Source of the DNA: Agathobacter sp.
GTDB lineage: Bacteria > Bacillota > Clostridia > Lachnospirales > Lachnospiraceae
DNA length: 64,000 nt
Assembly: GCA_022772675.1 (NCBI GenBank)
Contig: JALEZW010000016.1
Span: 1-64,000, forward strand
Direction: 5' to 3'
The notes below the pieces were generated by a model that searched no databases, was not told the DNA's origin, and was given only the letters and a program-made list of their open reading frames with translations. Each line of letters starts with the position of its first letter. Within the stretch, counting starts at the first letter, position 1. This document shows, one piece after another, positions 48,221-59,845 of the stretch. The translations under genes were made by a program, and so were the position numbers.

Positions 48221-48865
48221 TTACTGCTCCCGCATGGCAATTTCTCTGTCACGGTCTCTCTTGGAATATACACACCCACAGTAATACTGCCGGTACATAT
48301 GATATTCCTTTGATATTTCCGTGGATTTTTTATATCCATCCTTCTTTTTAAAATCGGAAAACAGATAGGAAACTCCATATTCTTTCTCCAGTTCCGCTCC
48401 AATTTCATTTAATTTTTCTGCATTTTTCAGGGGACTGATGGAAAGTGTTGTAGTAAAAAAATCATATCCGTGTTCTTTTGCGTAAGCTGCTGTTTCCGAA
48501 AGTCTTAACCGATAACAGGCAAAGCAGCGTTCACCTCCCTCCGGAAGATTTTCCATCCCCTTTGCCATTTCATAAAAGCGGTTACTGTCATAAGATCCTT
48601 CCACAAACTGAACCGGATAATGTGTGGGAAACTCCTGAATAAACCGTTCCTGTTCCTGCACCCGCATGGTGTATTCCTCCGGCGGATAAATGTTGGGATT
48701 ATAATAAAATACCGTAACATGAAAATGCTCCGCCAGACAGGAAATACAGTAAGAGCTGCAGGGTGCGCAGCAGCTGTGCAAAAGAAGGCGTGGAACCTTC
48801 TCTTCCGTACAATTCTCACGGATCATATCTTCCATCGCCTTCTGATAATTCACTTTATTCTTCAT
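48221..48865 (-). CDS. queH: Epoxyqueuosine reductase QueH
   Basis: [37 protein letters not shown]. Confidence 0.93.
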   Translation of the reverse strand: MKNKVNYQKAMEDMIRENCTEEKVPRLLLHSCCAPCSSYCISCLAEHFHVTVFYYNPNIYPPEEYTMRVQEQERFIQEFPTHYPVQFVEGSYDSNRFYEMAKGMENLPEGGERCFACYRLRLSETAAYAKEHGYDFFTTTLSISPLKNAEKLNEIGAELEKEYGVSYLFSDFKKKDGYKKSTEISKEYHMYRQYYCGCVYSKRDRDREIAMREQ

Positions 48866-49379
48866 ATGCAAACATCCTGCAAAAAATATCTTTTCCGGTT
48901 TTTGTCTTAAAAATATTCCGGTATGCCTGCTCAATGGCATGGCGGTTCACATCATCCTCATACAAATTTACCAAAAAATCAGCCTCCACAAGAATCTGAT
49001 AATCCTGCCCGTCAATCCTGTCATATGTATGATGATGTCCGATCAGATAGCAGATACGGTCCACCAGATAATTCTCGATTCCCACATCCGAAAGCATCTT
49101 CTGGGCAACAATCGGTCCCTCCTGCTCCTGAAGCTTTCCATCACACCGTCCATACTTTTTTTCTGCCGGACGAATACCGATATCATGTGTATAAGCCGCT
49201 GCCTCCAGAATAAAAAGGGATGTCTCATCCAGCCCCTCACGCATTCCGATAAGCCTTGCAAAACTGTGCACCTTCATAAAATGCTGGATTCTCTTGGGAT
49301 CACCGGAAAAATAATCAATCATCCGGAAAAATAAATCATCCAGCTGCTGTCTGCTGTAATAACTGTCACTACTTTCCAT
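48855..49379 (-). CDS. HD-domain phosphohydrolase
   Basis: RIQHFMKVHSFARLIG...AAAYTHDIGI. Confidence 0.85.
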   Translation of the reverse strand: MESSDSYYSRQQLDDLFFRMIDYFSGDPKRIQHFMKVHSFARLIGMREGLDETSLFILEAAAYTHDIGIRPAEKKYGRCDGKLQEQEGPIVAQKMLSDVGIENYLVDRICYLIGHHHTYDRIDGQDYQILVEADFLVNLYEDDVNRHAIEQAYRNIFKTKTGKDIFCRMFAYEE

Positions 49380-49683
49380 TGTCCGCCGCTCCCTTATCCA
49401 TAGCCATCATCACTGCCATGACCGAAACATAAATCACGATATATAATATAGTAAGAACTGCTTTTCCAGTGGCAGCACCTGCACACAGTTCCACCAGCAG
49501 AACCAGACCATGCATCCAGATTTCTGCATGGTGCAAAAGCACTGCCAGACACACCTGAAGAAACAACAGCAGACATACCGCTGTAACACCTACATGCAGC
49601 ACACTGATTCCAATGGCAATAGCCACTGCTTCAATTACAATAATCGCAACAAGCAAAAGATACAGTCTCTTCTTTTTTTCCAT
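49369..49683 (-). CDS. Small integral membrane protein
   Basis: Four hydrophobic segments in 104 aa. Confidence 0.7.
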   Translation of the reverse strand: MEKKKRLYLLLVAIIVIEAVAIAIGISVLHVGVTAVCLLLFLQVCLAVLLHHAEIWMHGLVLLVELCAGAATGKAVLTILYIVIYVSVMAVMMAMDKGAADNGK

Positions 49684-49768
49684 TTGCCTACCCTCACCCC
49701 AAATTTTTTGTATGTTTTCAAAAAAGACACGTTCAAAATCAATACTGATTTATGAACGTGTCCACCGC

Positions 49769-49841
<73 letters not shown>

Positions 49842-49987
49842 ACAACGTACTTTAATATAATAGCAAACGTTCCTTACAAAATCAACATAAATTTTCAAAA
49901 ATGATTGACATTTTTTTCGGAATAGATAAAATAGAACTTGTGAGTTTATTTTTAGTAAACATAAAATCAATTATTAGAAATATAATA

Positions 49988-50071
49988 AGGGGTATTTCAG
50001 GCAGCACCCTCATGAAAAACGCTGATGCGTTGGAGGGTGCGTAGGAAACACCCCTAAAAAGGGGTGTTTCA
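49988..50071 (+). promoter_or_regulatory. 5' leader with mutually exclusive helices covering the RBS
   Basis: AGGGGTATTTC (49988) can pair with GAAACACCCCT (50045), which can instead pair with GGGGTGTTTC (50061) next to the ATG; middle hairpin GCACCCTC/GAGGGTGC. Confidence 0.6.
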
Positions 50072-50611
50072 ATGAATATAGGACAGAGGATGAAGGAGCT
50101 GCGGATTCAGTACGGGCTGACACAGCAGGAGCTGGCAGACCGGGCGGAGCTCACAAAAGGCTTTATCTCACAGCTGGAACGGAACCAGAACTCTCCTTCT
50201 GTGGGAACCCTCCTTGATATTATCCAGTGTCTGGGAACTACACCGGCAGAATTTTTTGCCGATGAGGAACCGGAACAGATTGTATTTAAGGCAGAAGACT
50301 TTTTTGAAAAAACAGATGAGGAAAGGAACCGCAATGTGGAATGGATTGTGCCAAATGCACAGAAAAACCAGATGGAGCCGGTTCGCCTGACTCTTCATGC
50401 AGGAGGAACATCAGAAATCCATCTTCCCCATGAAGGTGAGGAATTTGGTTACGTCATTAAAGGTACCATCCGCATCCACTATGGTGCAATGACAGCCATT
50501 GCCCGGGCGGGAGAAACCTTTTATTATAAAGCCGGAAAAAAACACTATCTGGAAAATACCGGTGCCAGAGATGCGGTATTGATATGGATCACTACCCCAC
50601 CAAGCTTTTAA
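50072..50611 (+). CDS. XRE-cupin transcriptional regulator (PuuR-like)
   Basis: HTH MKELRIQYGLTQQELADRAELTKGFISQLERNQNSPS plus cupin; precedes potABCD. Confidence 0.9.
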   Translation: MNIGQRMKELRIQYGLTQQELADRAELTKGFISQLERNQNSPSVGTLLDIIQCLGTTPAEFFADEEPEQIVFKAEDFFEKTDEERNRNVEWIVPNAQKNQMEPVRLTLHAGGTSEIHLPHEGEEFGYVIKGTIRIHYGAMTAIARAGETFYYKAGKKHYLENTGARDAVLIWITTPPSF

Positions 50612-50635
50612 TTTTACTTACAAAAGGAGACTACA

Positions 50636-51709
50636 ATGAGCAAGCACTTAATCGAATTTATCGACGTTTCAAAATCCTACGATTCCAATTTAGTTCTTGA
50701 CAAATTAAATCTCTATATAAGAGAGAATGAATTTCTGACACTGCTAGGGCCTTCCGGTTGTGGAAAGACTACAACCCTTCGTCTGCTGGGTGGATTTGAA
50801 ACCCCGGATGAGGGAAAGATCATGTTTGACGGAGCTGATATTACCGGTCTTGCGGCAAATGAAAGAAATCTGAATACAGTGTTTCAAAAATACTCTTTGT
50901 TCCCGCATATGACCATTGCAGAAAACATAGCATTTGGTTTAAAAATCCGTAAAAAAAGTAAATCTTATATTCAGGATAAAATTAAATACGCATTAAAGCT
51001 GGTAAACCTGGAAGGATTTGAAAACCGTTCGGTCGATTCCCTTTCCGGCGGCCAGCAGCAGCGAATTGCTATCGCAAGAGCCATTGTAAACGAGCCAAAG
51101 GTACTTCTTTTGGATGAACCTCTTGGTGCCCTGGATCTAAAGCTCCGCCAGAACATGCAGTATGAGCTGATCCGGCTGAAGGAGGAGCTTGGAATTACTT
51201 TCGTCTATGTCACCCACGATCAGGAGGAGGCCCTCACCATGTCCGATACCATTGTGGTTATGAATCAGGGATATATCCAGCAGATTGGTACTCCGGAGGA
51301 TATTTACAACGAACCGGAAAACGCATTTGTTGCGGATTTCATCGGGCACAGCAATATTTTAGACGGCACCATGATAAAAGATGAATTGGTTGAGATTCTC
51401 GGTGTCAAATGGGCCTGTGTAGATAAGGGCTTTGGAAACAATACTCCGGTGGATGTAGTCATCCGTCCTGAGGATGTGGAGCTGGTGGATCCATCCGAGG
51501 GCATTATCGAGGGAGATGTTACCTCCCTGATCTTTAAAGGTGTTCACTATGAACTGGATGTTATGGCTAATGGTTACGAATGGATGGTGCACACCACCAA
51601 ATATGTTCCCGTGGGGACCCATGTAGGAATCAAAGTCATTCCATTTAACATCCAGATCATGCATAAACCGGAATCATCCGATGAAAAGGCGGTGGAAATC
51701 GATGAATAA
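50636..51709 (+). CDS. potA: Spermidine/putrescine ABC transporter ATPase
   Basis: [32 protein letters not shown]. Confidence 0.95.
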   Translation: MSKHLIEFIDVSKSYDSNLVLDKLNLYIRENEFLTLLGPSGCGKTTTLRLLGGFETPDEGKIMFDGADITGLAANERNLNTVFQKYSLFPHMTIAENIAFGLKIRKKSKSYIQDKIKYALKLVNLEGFENRSVDSLSGGQQQRIAIARAIVNEPKVLLLDEPLGALDLKLRQNMQYELIRLKEELGITFVYVTHDQEEALTMSDTIVVMNQGYIQQIGTPEDIYNEPENAFVADFIGHSNILDGTMIKDELVEILGVKWACVDKGFGNNTPVDVVIRPEDVELVDPSEGIIEGDVTSLIFKGVHYELDVMANGYEWMVHTTKYVPVGTHVGIKVIPFNIQIMHKPESSDEKAVEIDE

Positions 51710-52526
51710 ATTCAAACAGCAATTTCTTGCAGGTCCATACCTGATCTGGATCATTGGCTTTATCCTGTTGCCGCTTGTCATGATACTCTGCTACGGATTT
51801 ACAACCGGCGACTGTTCCTTTACACTGGAATACATTACGGCCATTGCATCTGAGACCAACCGGAAATCACTGGGGCTCTCCCTTAAGCTCGGTATCCTCT
51901 GCACCGTCATCTGTCTGGTGCTTGCGTACCCGCTTGCCATGATTTTAAACAATATGCATATTAAGAATCAGGGCATCGTTGTTTTTATTTTTATGCTGCC
52001 TATGTGGATGAACTTTATGCTTAGAATTCTGGCATGGAAACTGCTTCTCTCGAAAAACGGAGTAATTAACAGCATTTTGACCAGTCTGGGACTGGACAGA
52101 ATCAACATTATCAATACGCCTGCGGCAGTGGTGCTGGGCATGGTGTACGATTTCCTGCCCTTTATGCTTCTGCCAATCTATAACTCCATGACGCGGATTC
52201 GTCACGACTGGATTGAGGCAGCAAAGGATCTGGGAGCCGGAAGTATTACGATTTTCTTTAAAATCATCCTGCCACTGACCATATCCGGAATCGTCAGCGG
52301 AATTGTCATGGTATTTGTTCCGTCGCTGACCTCCTTTGCAATCTCCCAGATACTGGGAGGCGGTCATGTGTTGTTAATCGGAAATGTGATTGAGCAGGAT
52401 TTCATGCAGGGCATGCAGTGGAATGCCGGAAGCGGTCTTTCCTTCGTCCTGATGATATTCGTCCTTGTCAGCATGGCACTGGTCAATCTGTTTGATAAAG
52501 AAGGGGAGGGAACAGCATTATGTTAA
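51702..52526 (+). CDS. potB: Spermidine/putrescine ABC permease
   Basis: Binding-protein-dependent permease [20 protein letters not shown]; overlaps potA stop. Confidence 0.93.
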   Translation: MNKFKQQFLAGPYLIWIIGFILLPLVMILCYGFTTGDCSFTLEYITAIASETNRKSLGLSLKLGILCTVICLVLAYPLAMILNNMHIKNQGIVVFIFMLPMWMNFMLRILAWKLLLSKNGVINSILTSLGLDRINIINTPAAVVLGMVYDFLPFMLLPIYNSMTRIRHDWIEAAKDLGAGSITIFFKIILPLTISGIVSGIVMVFVPSLTSFAISQILGGGHVLLIGNVIEQDFMQGMQWNAGSGLSFVLMIFVLVSMALVNLFDKEGEGTALC

Positions 52527-53305
52527 AGAAAATTGCATCAAGATTTTACATGTTTCTGATGTTTGCATTCCTGTACCTGCCGATTATCGTGCTGATTGTA
52601 CTCTCCTTTAACGATTCCCGGTCAAAGGTCAAATGGGGAGGTTTTACCTTCCGCTGGTACACGAACTGCTTTCGGGACGAAAATATTATGTCTGCATTTG
52701 CCACAACCCTTCAGGTGACACTGTTATCCTCTGTCATTGCCACAATCATCGGCACCCTTGCTGCCTTTGGCATTGCCGCAATGAAGAAAAGGAATCAGAC
52801 CATTTTCCTGGGTGCAACCAATATTCCGTTGTTAAATGCAGATATTGTAACCGGAATATCCATGATGCTTCTGTTTGTTAAGTTTATGGATTTGGGATTC
52901 GTCACGGTTCTGATTGCGCATATCACGTTCTCGATTCCTTACGTAATCCTGAATGTGCTGCCAAAGTTAAAGCAGATCAACCACAGCACCTACGAAGCGG
53001 CCCTGGACCTGGGCGCATCCCCGCTCTACGCGTTTTTCAAAGTAACCTGGCCGGAAATTCTGCCGGGGGTCTTCTCCGGATTTATGATGGCAGTCACCAT
53101 GTCCCTGGATGACTTCTCCATCACCTACTTTACAAAAGGAGCAGGCGTTAATACCCTCTCCACCATGCTCTACACAGAGCTTCGGAAAGGTATCAAACCG
53201 GAATTATATGCGCTTTCCACCATATTATTCTTTGCTGTTCTGTTAATCCTTTTAGCGGGAAATATCAGCCCCGGGAAGAAGCAGAGAAAGCAGGCTGCGA
53301 AATAA
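52520..53305 (+). CDS. potC: Spermidine/putrescine ABC permease
   Basis: EAALDLGASPLYAFFKVTWPEILPG. Confidence 0.93.
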   Translation: MLKKIASRFYMFLMFAFLYLPIIVLIVLSFNDSRSKVKWGGFTFRWYTNCFRDENIMSAFATTLQVTLLSSVIATIIGTLAAFGIAAMKKRNQTIFLGATNIPLLNADIVTGISMMLLFVKFMDLGFVTVLIAHITFSIPYVILNVLPKLKQINHSTYEAALDLGASPLYAFFKVTWPEILPGVFSGFMMAVTMSLDDFSITYFTKGAGVNTLSTMLYTELRKGIKPELYALSTILFFAVLLILLAGNISPGKKQRKQAAK

Positions 53306-53402
53306 TACTTTTGATAAATAACGTATATCCGTGTGTGTTAAAAGTACTTTTGACACTCACATCATCAAATAATAAATTAGTAAAAAAAGGAGAATCACTA
53401 TT

Positions 53403-54473
53403 ATGAAGAGAAAACTACTTTCCGCCCTGCTTGTTGCTGCACTCGCAGTCAGTATGACCGCCTGCTCCACCGGTGGTTCCTCTGCCAAAGACGGCTCGAC
53501 CCTGACCGTATTAAACTATGGAAAATATATTGACGAAACTGTCGTCAAACAGTTTGAAAAAGAAACCGGTATCAAGGTAAAATACGAAGAATACGAAAGC
53601 CCGGAAGAAATGTACACGAAGTACAAAGCCGGCTCTATCGACTATGATGTAATCTGTTCCTCCGAGTATATGGTGGAGAAACTGATAAACGAGGGTGAGG
53701 TCCTGGAAGAAGATTACGATGCCATGGATAATTACAAAAATCTGGATCCTACCATTGTGGATATGAGTTCTTCCTACGACAAAAACCACACCTACTCTGT
53801 TCCGTATTTTTATGGAACCCTGGGGCTCATTTACAACAAGACACAGGTGGATGCAAATACAGTATCCAGCTGGGACTGCCTGTGGAATCCAACCTATGAA
53901 GATGAAATCATCATGGAGAACTCTGTTCGTGACTCCTTTGCTCCGGCACTGATTTCCCTGGGCTATTCATTAAACGACACCGATGAGGATCATCTGAATG
54001 CCGCACTTGATATCTTAAAAAAACAGAAAGATGATAAAATAGTCTATGCCTACTATGTAGATGAAACAGCCGATGCCATGATTGGCGAGGAGGCAGCTAT
54101 CGCCCTCTGCTATTCCGGTGAGGGTGCTCTCGCCATGGAAGAAAATGAAAATTTAGGCTATGCCGTTCCAAAGGAAGGCTCTAATCTCTGGATTGACTCC
54201 TGGTTCATTCCGAAGTCCTGTACCAACCAGAAAAATGCCATGCAGTTTTTAAATTTCCTCTGCAGGGACGACATTGCAGAGAAGAATTTTGAGTATGTCC
54301 AGTATGCTTCCCCGATTACTTCCGTCGTGGAAAATCAGGATAAAGAGCAGCTTAATAACGAAGCCATTAATCCATCCAAGGAAACCATCAAGCGTTGTGA
54401 AATCTATAAAGCTCTGGATGACGAGAAATCTGCTCTTTATAACAAACTCTGGCAGGAACTGCTCTCCCACTAG
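53403..54473 (+). CDS. potD: Spermidine/putrescine-binding lipoprotein
   Basis: Lipobox VSMTACSTG; LNYGKYIDETVVKQFEKETGIKV. Confidence 0.95.
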   Translation: MKRKLLSALLVAALAVSMTACSTGGSSAKDGSTLTVLNYGKYIDETVVKQFEKETGIKVKYEEYESPEEMYTKYKAGSIDYDVICSSEYMVEKLINEGEVLEEDYDAMDNYKNLDPTIVDMSSSYDKNHTYSVPYFYGTLGLIYNKTQVDANTVSSWDCLWNPTYEDEIIMENSVRDSFAPALISLGYSLNDTDEDHLNAALDILKKQKDDKIVYAYYVDETADAMIGEEAAIALCYSGEGALAMEENENLGYAVPKEGSNLWIDSWFIPKSCTNQKNAMQFLNFLCRDDIAEKNFEYVQYASPITSVVENQDKEQLNNEAINPSKETIKRCEIYKALDDEKSALYNKLWQELLSH

Positions 54474-54548
54474 AGAAGATCAACTGCAGCAGTCAGAAAA
54501 AAAGATAGAAAAAATGATTGCTTTTTTCAAAGAAACATGTTAAAGTTA

Positions 54549-54580
54549 ATCCACGGTGTCCGGTCAACACCGTGGATTTT
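54549..54580 (+). terminator. pot operon terminator
   Basis: ATCCACGGTGT-ccggtca-ACACCGTGGATTTTT. Confidence 0.85.
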
Positions 54581-54640
54581 TCAAAACCGGATTTAGTCTG
54601 TCCGGATTTCCCAAACAAACTGTTTTTTTATCAACTACAT

Positions 54641-55531
54641 ATGAATTATCAGGAATTTTTATCTACTGTACAGGCACAGCTCTCTCTCCGTATTGAGACA
54701 GATGTCTCCCTTGATATCCAGTCATTTACCAAAAATAACGGCACGAAATACGACGGGCTTGTTATCCTGCGCCCGGGGCGGAATGTGTCTCCTACAATTT
54801 ATCTGCAGCCATACTACCACCGCTATTTAGATGGTGTATGCCTCGATGAGATCTGTGACGATATTTTAAACACCTACCGGACACACGAGCCGAAGGAAAA
54901 TTTTGATACCGGTATATTCACAGACTTCTCCCGTGCCGGAAAACGGATTGTACTGCGTCTGGTCAATTATGAAAAAAATACAGAACTGTTAAAACAGGTT
55001 CCGTATTTCCGTTATCTGGATCTGGCTGTCATCTTCTACTGCATGCTTCACGCAGATTCAGACAATCAGGCTAATATCCTGATTCGCAACGAGCACCTGA
55101 AATACTGGAAAATATCAAAAGATGAACTCTATGATCTTGCCAAAAAGAATACCCCGAAGCTTCTGATGCCTCAGCTGACTCCCATGAAAAATATATTGGA
55201 AGAAATGCATGTTCTGACAGAACCTGAGTTAATGGAAAGTGTACCGCCACTGTATGTGCTGACCAATCAGTACCGTACAAACGGTGCCGCTGTCATGATC
55301 TACGATGGTCTCCTACAGGAAGTTTCCGGTCATTTGCAGAGCGACCTTATTATTTTGCCAAGCAGTATCCATGAAGTACTGCTCTTGGCTGCAGATGAGT
55401 CCGAACATGAAAATATGTCTCACTATAATGATATGGTAAAGGAAGTAAACGAATTCGAGCTTCCGGACGAAGAGATTCTCTCAGACCATGCCTATTACTA
55501 CAGCAGGAAAAGCAATCTGGTTCTTGCCTGA
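54641..55531 (+). CDS. DUF5688-family protein
   Basis: MNYQEFLSTVQAQL...NGTKYDGLVILRPGRNVSPTIYLQPYY... Confidence 0.75.
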   Translation: MNYQEFLSTVQAQLSLRIETDVSLDIQSFTKNNGTKYDGLVILRPGRNVSPTIYLQPYYHRYLDGVCLDEICDDILNTYRTHEPKENFDTGIFTDFSRAGKRIVLRLVNYEKNTELLKQVPYFRYLDLAVIFYCMLHADSDNQANILIRNEHLKYWKISKDELYDLAKKNTPKLLMPQLTPMKNILEEMHVLTEPELMESVPPLYVLTNQYRTNGAAVMIYDGLLQEVSGHLQSDLIILPSSIHEVLLLAADESEHENMSHYNDMVKEVNEFELPDEEILSDHAYYYSRKSNLVLA

Positions 55532-55597
55532 ACCTGCTTATTAAAGTCTCTCTCACAAAAAAGTGCTTCCCTCATGGGGAAGCACCTGATATTTCAT

Positions 55598-57046
55598 TTA
55601 TAATTCTGTCAGCTTATCGTACAGTTTTTCATACTCACGTGCCGAAGCATTCCAGGAGAAATTCCGATCCATTGCCCGGTTAACCAGACCATGCCAGTCA
55701 TCCTTTCGTTCCTCATATACCTCATAGGCATATCGGATAATTTCCATCATCTCCTGGGCATTGAAATTGGCAAAGGAAAACCCACAGCCGGTATTTTCAA
55801 ACTCGTTGTAAGGCTCTACCGTATCCTTAAGTCCTCCGGTCTCCCGCACAATCGGGATGGTTCCGTAGCGCATGGAAATCATCTGGGATAATCCGCAGGG
55901 TTCAAACATGGAAGGCATCAAAAGTGCATCACATGCCGCATAGACCTTGTGGGAACGTTCCTCAGAATAGCCAATGTAAACATTCAGCTTCTCCGGATAT
56001 CTGCTCTGGAAACTACGGAACATATTCTCATACTGTCCCTCTCCTGAGCCGATTACCACCATCTGTATCTTAAGCTCCGGCAGAAGTTCCTCCAATGCAT
56101 AGGAAATCAGGTCAAATCCCTTCTGACTGGTCATACGGGACACAATTCCCAGCATGAAAACATCATCCTTTACCGGAAGTCCCAATTCCTTCTGCAAAGC
56201 TGTCTTATTTCTCTTCTTACCCACCAGCGCATCTTTCCGGATGTAATTCACCGGAATATACGGATCGGTCTGGGGATTATACTCCTCGTAATCAATTCCA
56301 TTTAAGATTCCCCGGAGTTTATTCCTCTTTGCGCACATCAGACCACTTAAGCCCTCGCCGCCTTCCACCGTTGTAATCTCATGGGCATAGGTGGGACTTA
56401 CCGTTGTCACATAATCTGCGTATACAACGCCGCCCTTTAAGTAATTGGCCTCTCCGTAGGACTCTAACTCCTTCGCATTGAAAATCTGCTCCGGAAGCCC
56501 TGTAATATCCATAACCTCCCTGATACGCCACCGTCCCTGATACTGTAAGTTATGAATGGTAAATACCGTTTTAATTCCTGCATAAAAATTATCATCCCCG
56601 AACATGGTCCGCAGATATACCGGAACCAAACCGGTCTGCCAGTCATTGCAGTGAAGGATATCCGGTGCAAAATCAATGTATGGCAGACTCGCAAGCACTG
56701 CCTTGGAAAAGTAAGCAAACTTCTCCACATCCTCATAAATATTGTGGTACGGTGCATCTCCTGCAAAGTAAAATTCATTATCTACCAGATAAAAATGAAC
56801 CCCATGATACTCCGTCTCAAAAATTCCAACATACTGTCGTCTCCAGTTCAAATTCACATAGAAATGACACAGGAAACGAAGCTTCGGCAGAAATGAACTG
56901 TCCATGCATGCATACTTTGGAATAATGACACGAACATCATATTCATCCTTGTTGAAATATTTCGGAAGCGAACCCACTACATCAGCAAGACCTCCGGTCT
57001 TGACATATGGAACAGCCTCCGATGAGACCAGAAGAACCTTCTTCAT
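55598..57046 (-). CDS. glgA: Glycogen synthase
   Basis: MKKVLLVSSEAVPYVKTGGLADVVGSLP; HCNDWQTGLVPVYL. Confidence 0.97.
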   Translation of the reverse strand: MKKVLLVSSEAVPYVKTGGLADVVGSLPKYFNKDEYDVRVIIPKYACMDSSFLPKLRFLCHFYVNLNWRRQYVGIFETEYHGVHFYLVDNEFYFAGDAPYHNIYEDVEKFAYFSKAVLASLPYIDFAPDILHCNDWQTGLVPVYLRTMFGDDNFYAGIKTVFTIHNLQYQGRWRIREVMDITGLPEQIFNAKELESYGEANYLKGGVVYADYVTTVSPTYAHEITTVEGGEGLSGLMCAKRNKLRGILNGIDYEEYNPQTDPYIPVNYIRKDALVGKKRNKTALQKELGLPVKDDVFMLGIVSRMTSQKGFDLISYALEELLPELKIQMVVIGSGEGQYENMFRSFQSRYPEKLNVYIGYSEERSHKVYAACDALLMPSMFEPCGLSQMISMRYGTIPIVRETGGLKDTVEPYNEFENTGCGFSFANFNAQEMMEIIRYAYEVYEERKDDWHGLVNRAMDRNFSWNASAREYEKLYDKLTEL

Positions 57047-57059
57047 ACATAACACCCCT

Positions 57060-57863
57060 TTATTTACTCTTCATTTGTAAACGTATTTTATCCGTAATCA
57101 ACGCAATAAATTCCGAATTGGTTGGTTTCCCCTTTCCATTACTGATGGTGTATCCAAACAGGTCATTTAAAGTATCCATATTTCCCCTGCTCCACGCCAC
57201 CTCTATCGCATGGCGGATTGCGCGCTCCACACGGCTTGGTGTGGTGTCAAATTTCTTGGCAATACCCGGATATAAAATCTTCGTAATGGAGTTTAACATA
57301 TCCATATTATTGACAGACATGATAATTGCCTCCCGAAGATACTGATATCCTTTAATATGCGCCGGTACTCCCACATCATGAATCATCTCCGTCACCTGCT
57401 CCTCCAAAGACTGAAGAGACAGCCCCTCCACAGGATTCGAAGGTACCACTATTCCCGGCTGCTCCATTTTCCCTTTCGCCTTGTTCCGACGGTACAGGGT
57501 TTTAATCCGATCTAAAATAATACTCTGGTCAAAGGGCTTCATAATATAATAGTCCGCCCCACGCTCAAAAGCATCCACTGTAATCTTTTCATTGCTGATT
57601 CCGCTGATCATCAGAAAAGACGGTCTGTTCTTTAAGGTGTGATCCGCGCGAATTTTATCCAGAACCGCCAGCCCGTCAAGCTTCGGCATAATAATGTCCA
57701 GTAAAACGACATCCGGCTCCTTCTCCTTAATCAAATTGCACGCTTCCACGCCATCTTTCGCTGTGCCAATCAGGCATAACTCATCATCTGCGGAGACAAT
57801 TTCCCCCAGTAAATCCCTCATAATCTCATTATCATCTGCAATCGCGACATTTAATTTTTCCAT
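57060..57863 (-). CDS. spo0A: Sporulation response regulator Spo0A
   Basis: Receiver domain [18 protein letters not shown] plus Spo0[17 protein letters not shown]...[17 protein letters not shown]. Confidence 0.97.
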   Translation of the reverse strand: MEKLNVAIADDNEIMRDLLGEIVSADDELCLIGTAKDGVEACNLIKEKEPDVVLLDIIMPKLDGLAVLDKIRADHTLKNRPSFLMISGISNEKITVDAFERGADYYIMKPFDQSIILDRIKTLYRRNKAKGKMEQPGIVVPSNPVEGLSLQSLEEQVTEMIHDVGVPAHIKGYQYLREAIIMSVNNMDMLNSITKILYPGIAKKFDTTPSRVERAIRHAIEVAWSRGNMDTLNDLFGYTISNGKGKPTNSEFIALITDKIRLQMKSK

Positions 57864-57999
57864 AATAGCCTCCTAGTCTGTCAAATTCAGTCAAAATCAA
57901 CTATAACCGGAAAGCTTTTCATATTCTGTAAAAAAATGTCAATAAATACATTTAAACTATATCACACCTATAGCCTTAATTCAATATACATTTGATAAA

Positions 58000-59844
58000 T
58001 CAACCATTGTTTTCAAACTGGGAATTGTAAAGTTCCGCATAAAATCCCTTCTGTTCCAGCAGTTGTTCATGATTTCCCTGCTCAATGATATCTCCATCTT
58101 TCATTACAAGAATCAGATCCGCATTCTTAATGGTAGACAGACGGTGGGCGATGATAAAGCTTGTCCGTCCCCTCATCAGGTTATCCAGTGCCTTCTGGAT
58201 ACGCTCCTCTGTACGGGTATCCACAGAGGATGTGGCTTCATCCAGAATCAGAATCGGATTGTCTGCAAGGATAGCCCGGGCAATGGTAAGGAGCTGTTTC
58301 TGTCCCTGGGACACATTGCTGGCATCCTCATTTAATTCCATCTGATATCCGCCCGGCAGGGTCTGGATAAAGTGATGGGCATGGGCAGCCTTAGCCGCTG
58401 CAATAACCTCCTCATCTGTAGCATCCAGACGTCCATAACGGATATTTTCCATAATGGTTCCTTTAAACAGCCAGGTATCCTGTAACACCATTCCAAAGGC
58501 ATCCCGAAGATCACGTCGATTGAAGTCCCTGATATCATGTCCATCCACGGAAATAGAGCCGTTTGTCACATCATAAAACCGCATCAAAAGCTTCACCATG
58601 GTGGTCTTTCCAGCACCGGTAGGTCCTACAATGGCGATCTTCTGCCCCGGTGTCACATGGGCGGAAAAATCCTTAATGATAATCTGGTCACTGTTATACC
58701 CGAAGCTGACATGGGAAAAATCCACATATCCCTCGATATGATCCGGATGCACTGCATTGTCCGCTGTCAGTTCCTCTTCCTCTTCCTCCAGAAACTCAAA
58801 GACACGCTCAGAAGCGGCTGTCATGGACTGCAGCTGGTTTGCCACCTGGGCAATCTGCTGAATCGGCTGGGTGAAATTCTTAACATACTGGATAAATGCC
58901 TGGATTTCACCGACACCAATGGTTCCGCGAATGGCAAGGAGTCCGCCGGAAATGGCAACCCCCACATAGCCAAGATTTCCCACCAGCATCATGATTGGCT
59001 GCATCAGCCCGGAAAGAAACTGGGATTTCCATGCCGACTGGTACAGCACATCATTGGTATCCTCAAAAGTCTTAATGGTATCCTCTTCCTTGTTAAAGGC
59101 CTGAACAACCAGATGACCTCCGTACACTTCTTCCACCTGTCCGTTAATGTGTCCCAGATATTCCTGCTGCTGCCTGAAGTACTTCTGGGAATGCTTTGCC
59201 ACAAAAGAAATCAGAAATACCGAAATCGGAAGAATGACCAGAGAAATAAGTGTCATAATTCCGGATATGGAAAGCATCATAACCAGTGTACCCACCAGTG
59301 TGGCAATGCTGGTGATAATCATTGTAATACTCTGGTTTAAACTCTGGCCCAGCGTATCCACATCATTGGTAATACGGGATAATACTTCTCCGTAGGTTCT
59401 GCTCTCAAAATATTTCATGGGCATCCGGTTAATCTTTTCCGAGATATCCCGTCTCATCCGGTAACAGGTTTTCTGGGTAATACCTGTCATGATAATACCC
59501 TGAATAAAATTAAAGACCGCACTGCACAGATATAATGCCAGCGTAAACAACAGAATTTTTCCAATATAGGTAAAATCAATCGCCCCTGTTCCTGCAATCT
59601 TTTTTCCCAGGCCCTCCACCAGCGCATTGGTTGCACGCGCCATAACCTTTGGGCCCACTACGGAAAAAACAGTGGATACAGCAGCAAAAATCATGACTAC
59701 CACAATGGCAGCCCAGTATCTGCCCAGATAGCGGATCAGCTTGCCAATTGCGCCTTTAAAATTCTTCGGTTTTTCTCCAGGTGCCATGCCGCGGCCATGA
59801 CGGCCCATGGGACCTCCCGGCCGTCTCATCTGTCCTTCTGCCAT
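58000..59844 (-). CDS. ABC exporter, permease-ATPase fusion
   Basis: GPTGAGKTTMVKLLMRFYD; VSQGQKQLLTIARA; start MAEGQMRRP. Confidence 0.92.
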   Translation of the reverse strand: MAEGQMRRPGGPMGRHGRGMAPGEKPKNFKGAIGKLIRYLGRYWAAIVVVMIFAAVSTVFSVVGPKVMARATNALVEGLGKKIAGTGAIDFTYIGKILLFTLALYLCSAVFNFIQGIIMTGITQKTCYRMRRDISEKINRMPMKYFESRTYGEVLSRITNDVDTLGQSLNQSITMIITSIATLVGTLVMMLSISGIMTLISLVILPISVFLISFVAKHSQKYFRQQQEYLGHINGQVEEVYGGHLVVQAFNKEEDTIKTFEDTNDVLYQSAWKSQFLSGLMQPIMMLVGNLGYVGVAISGGLLAIRGTIGVGEIQAFIQYVKNFTQPIQQIAQVANQLQSMTAASERVFEFLEEEEEELTADNAVHPDHIEGYVDFSHVSFGYNSDQIIIKDFSAHVTPGQKIAIVGPTGAGKTTMVKLLMRFYDVTNGSISVDGHDIRDFNRRDLRDAFGMVLQDTWLFKGTIMENIRYGRLDATDEEVIAAAKAAHAHHFIQTLPGGYQMELNEDASNVSQGQKQLLTIARAILADNPILILDEATSSVDTRTEERIQKALDNLMRGRTSFIIAHRLSTIKNADLILVMKDGDIIEQGNHEQLLEQKGFYAELYNSQFENNG

Positions 59845-59845
59845 C

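Noticed and set aside
54518-54640. N-terminal extension of the DUF5688 gene
   Set aside because: Overlaps the pot terminator hairpin, so the start at 54641 is preferred.
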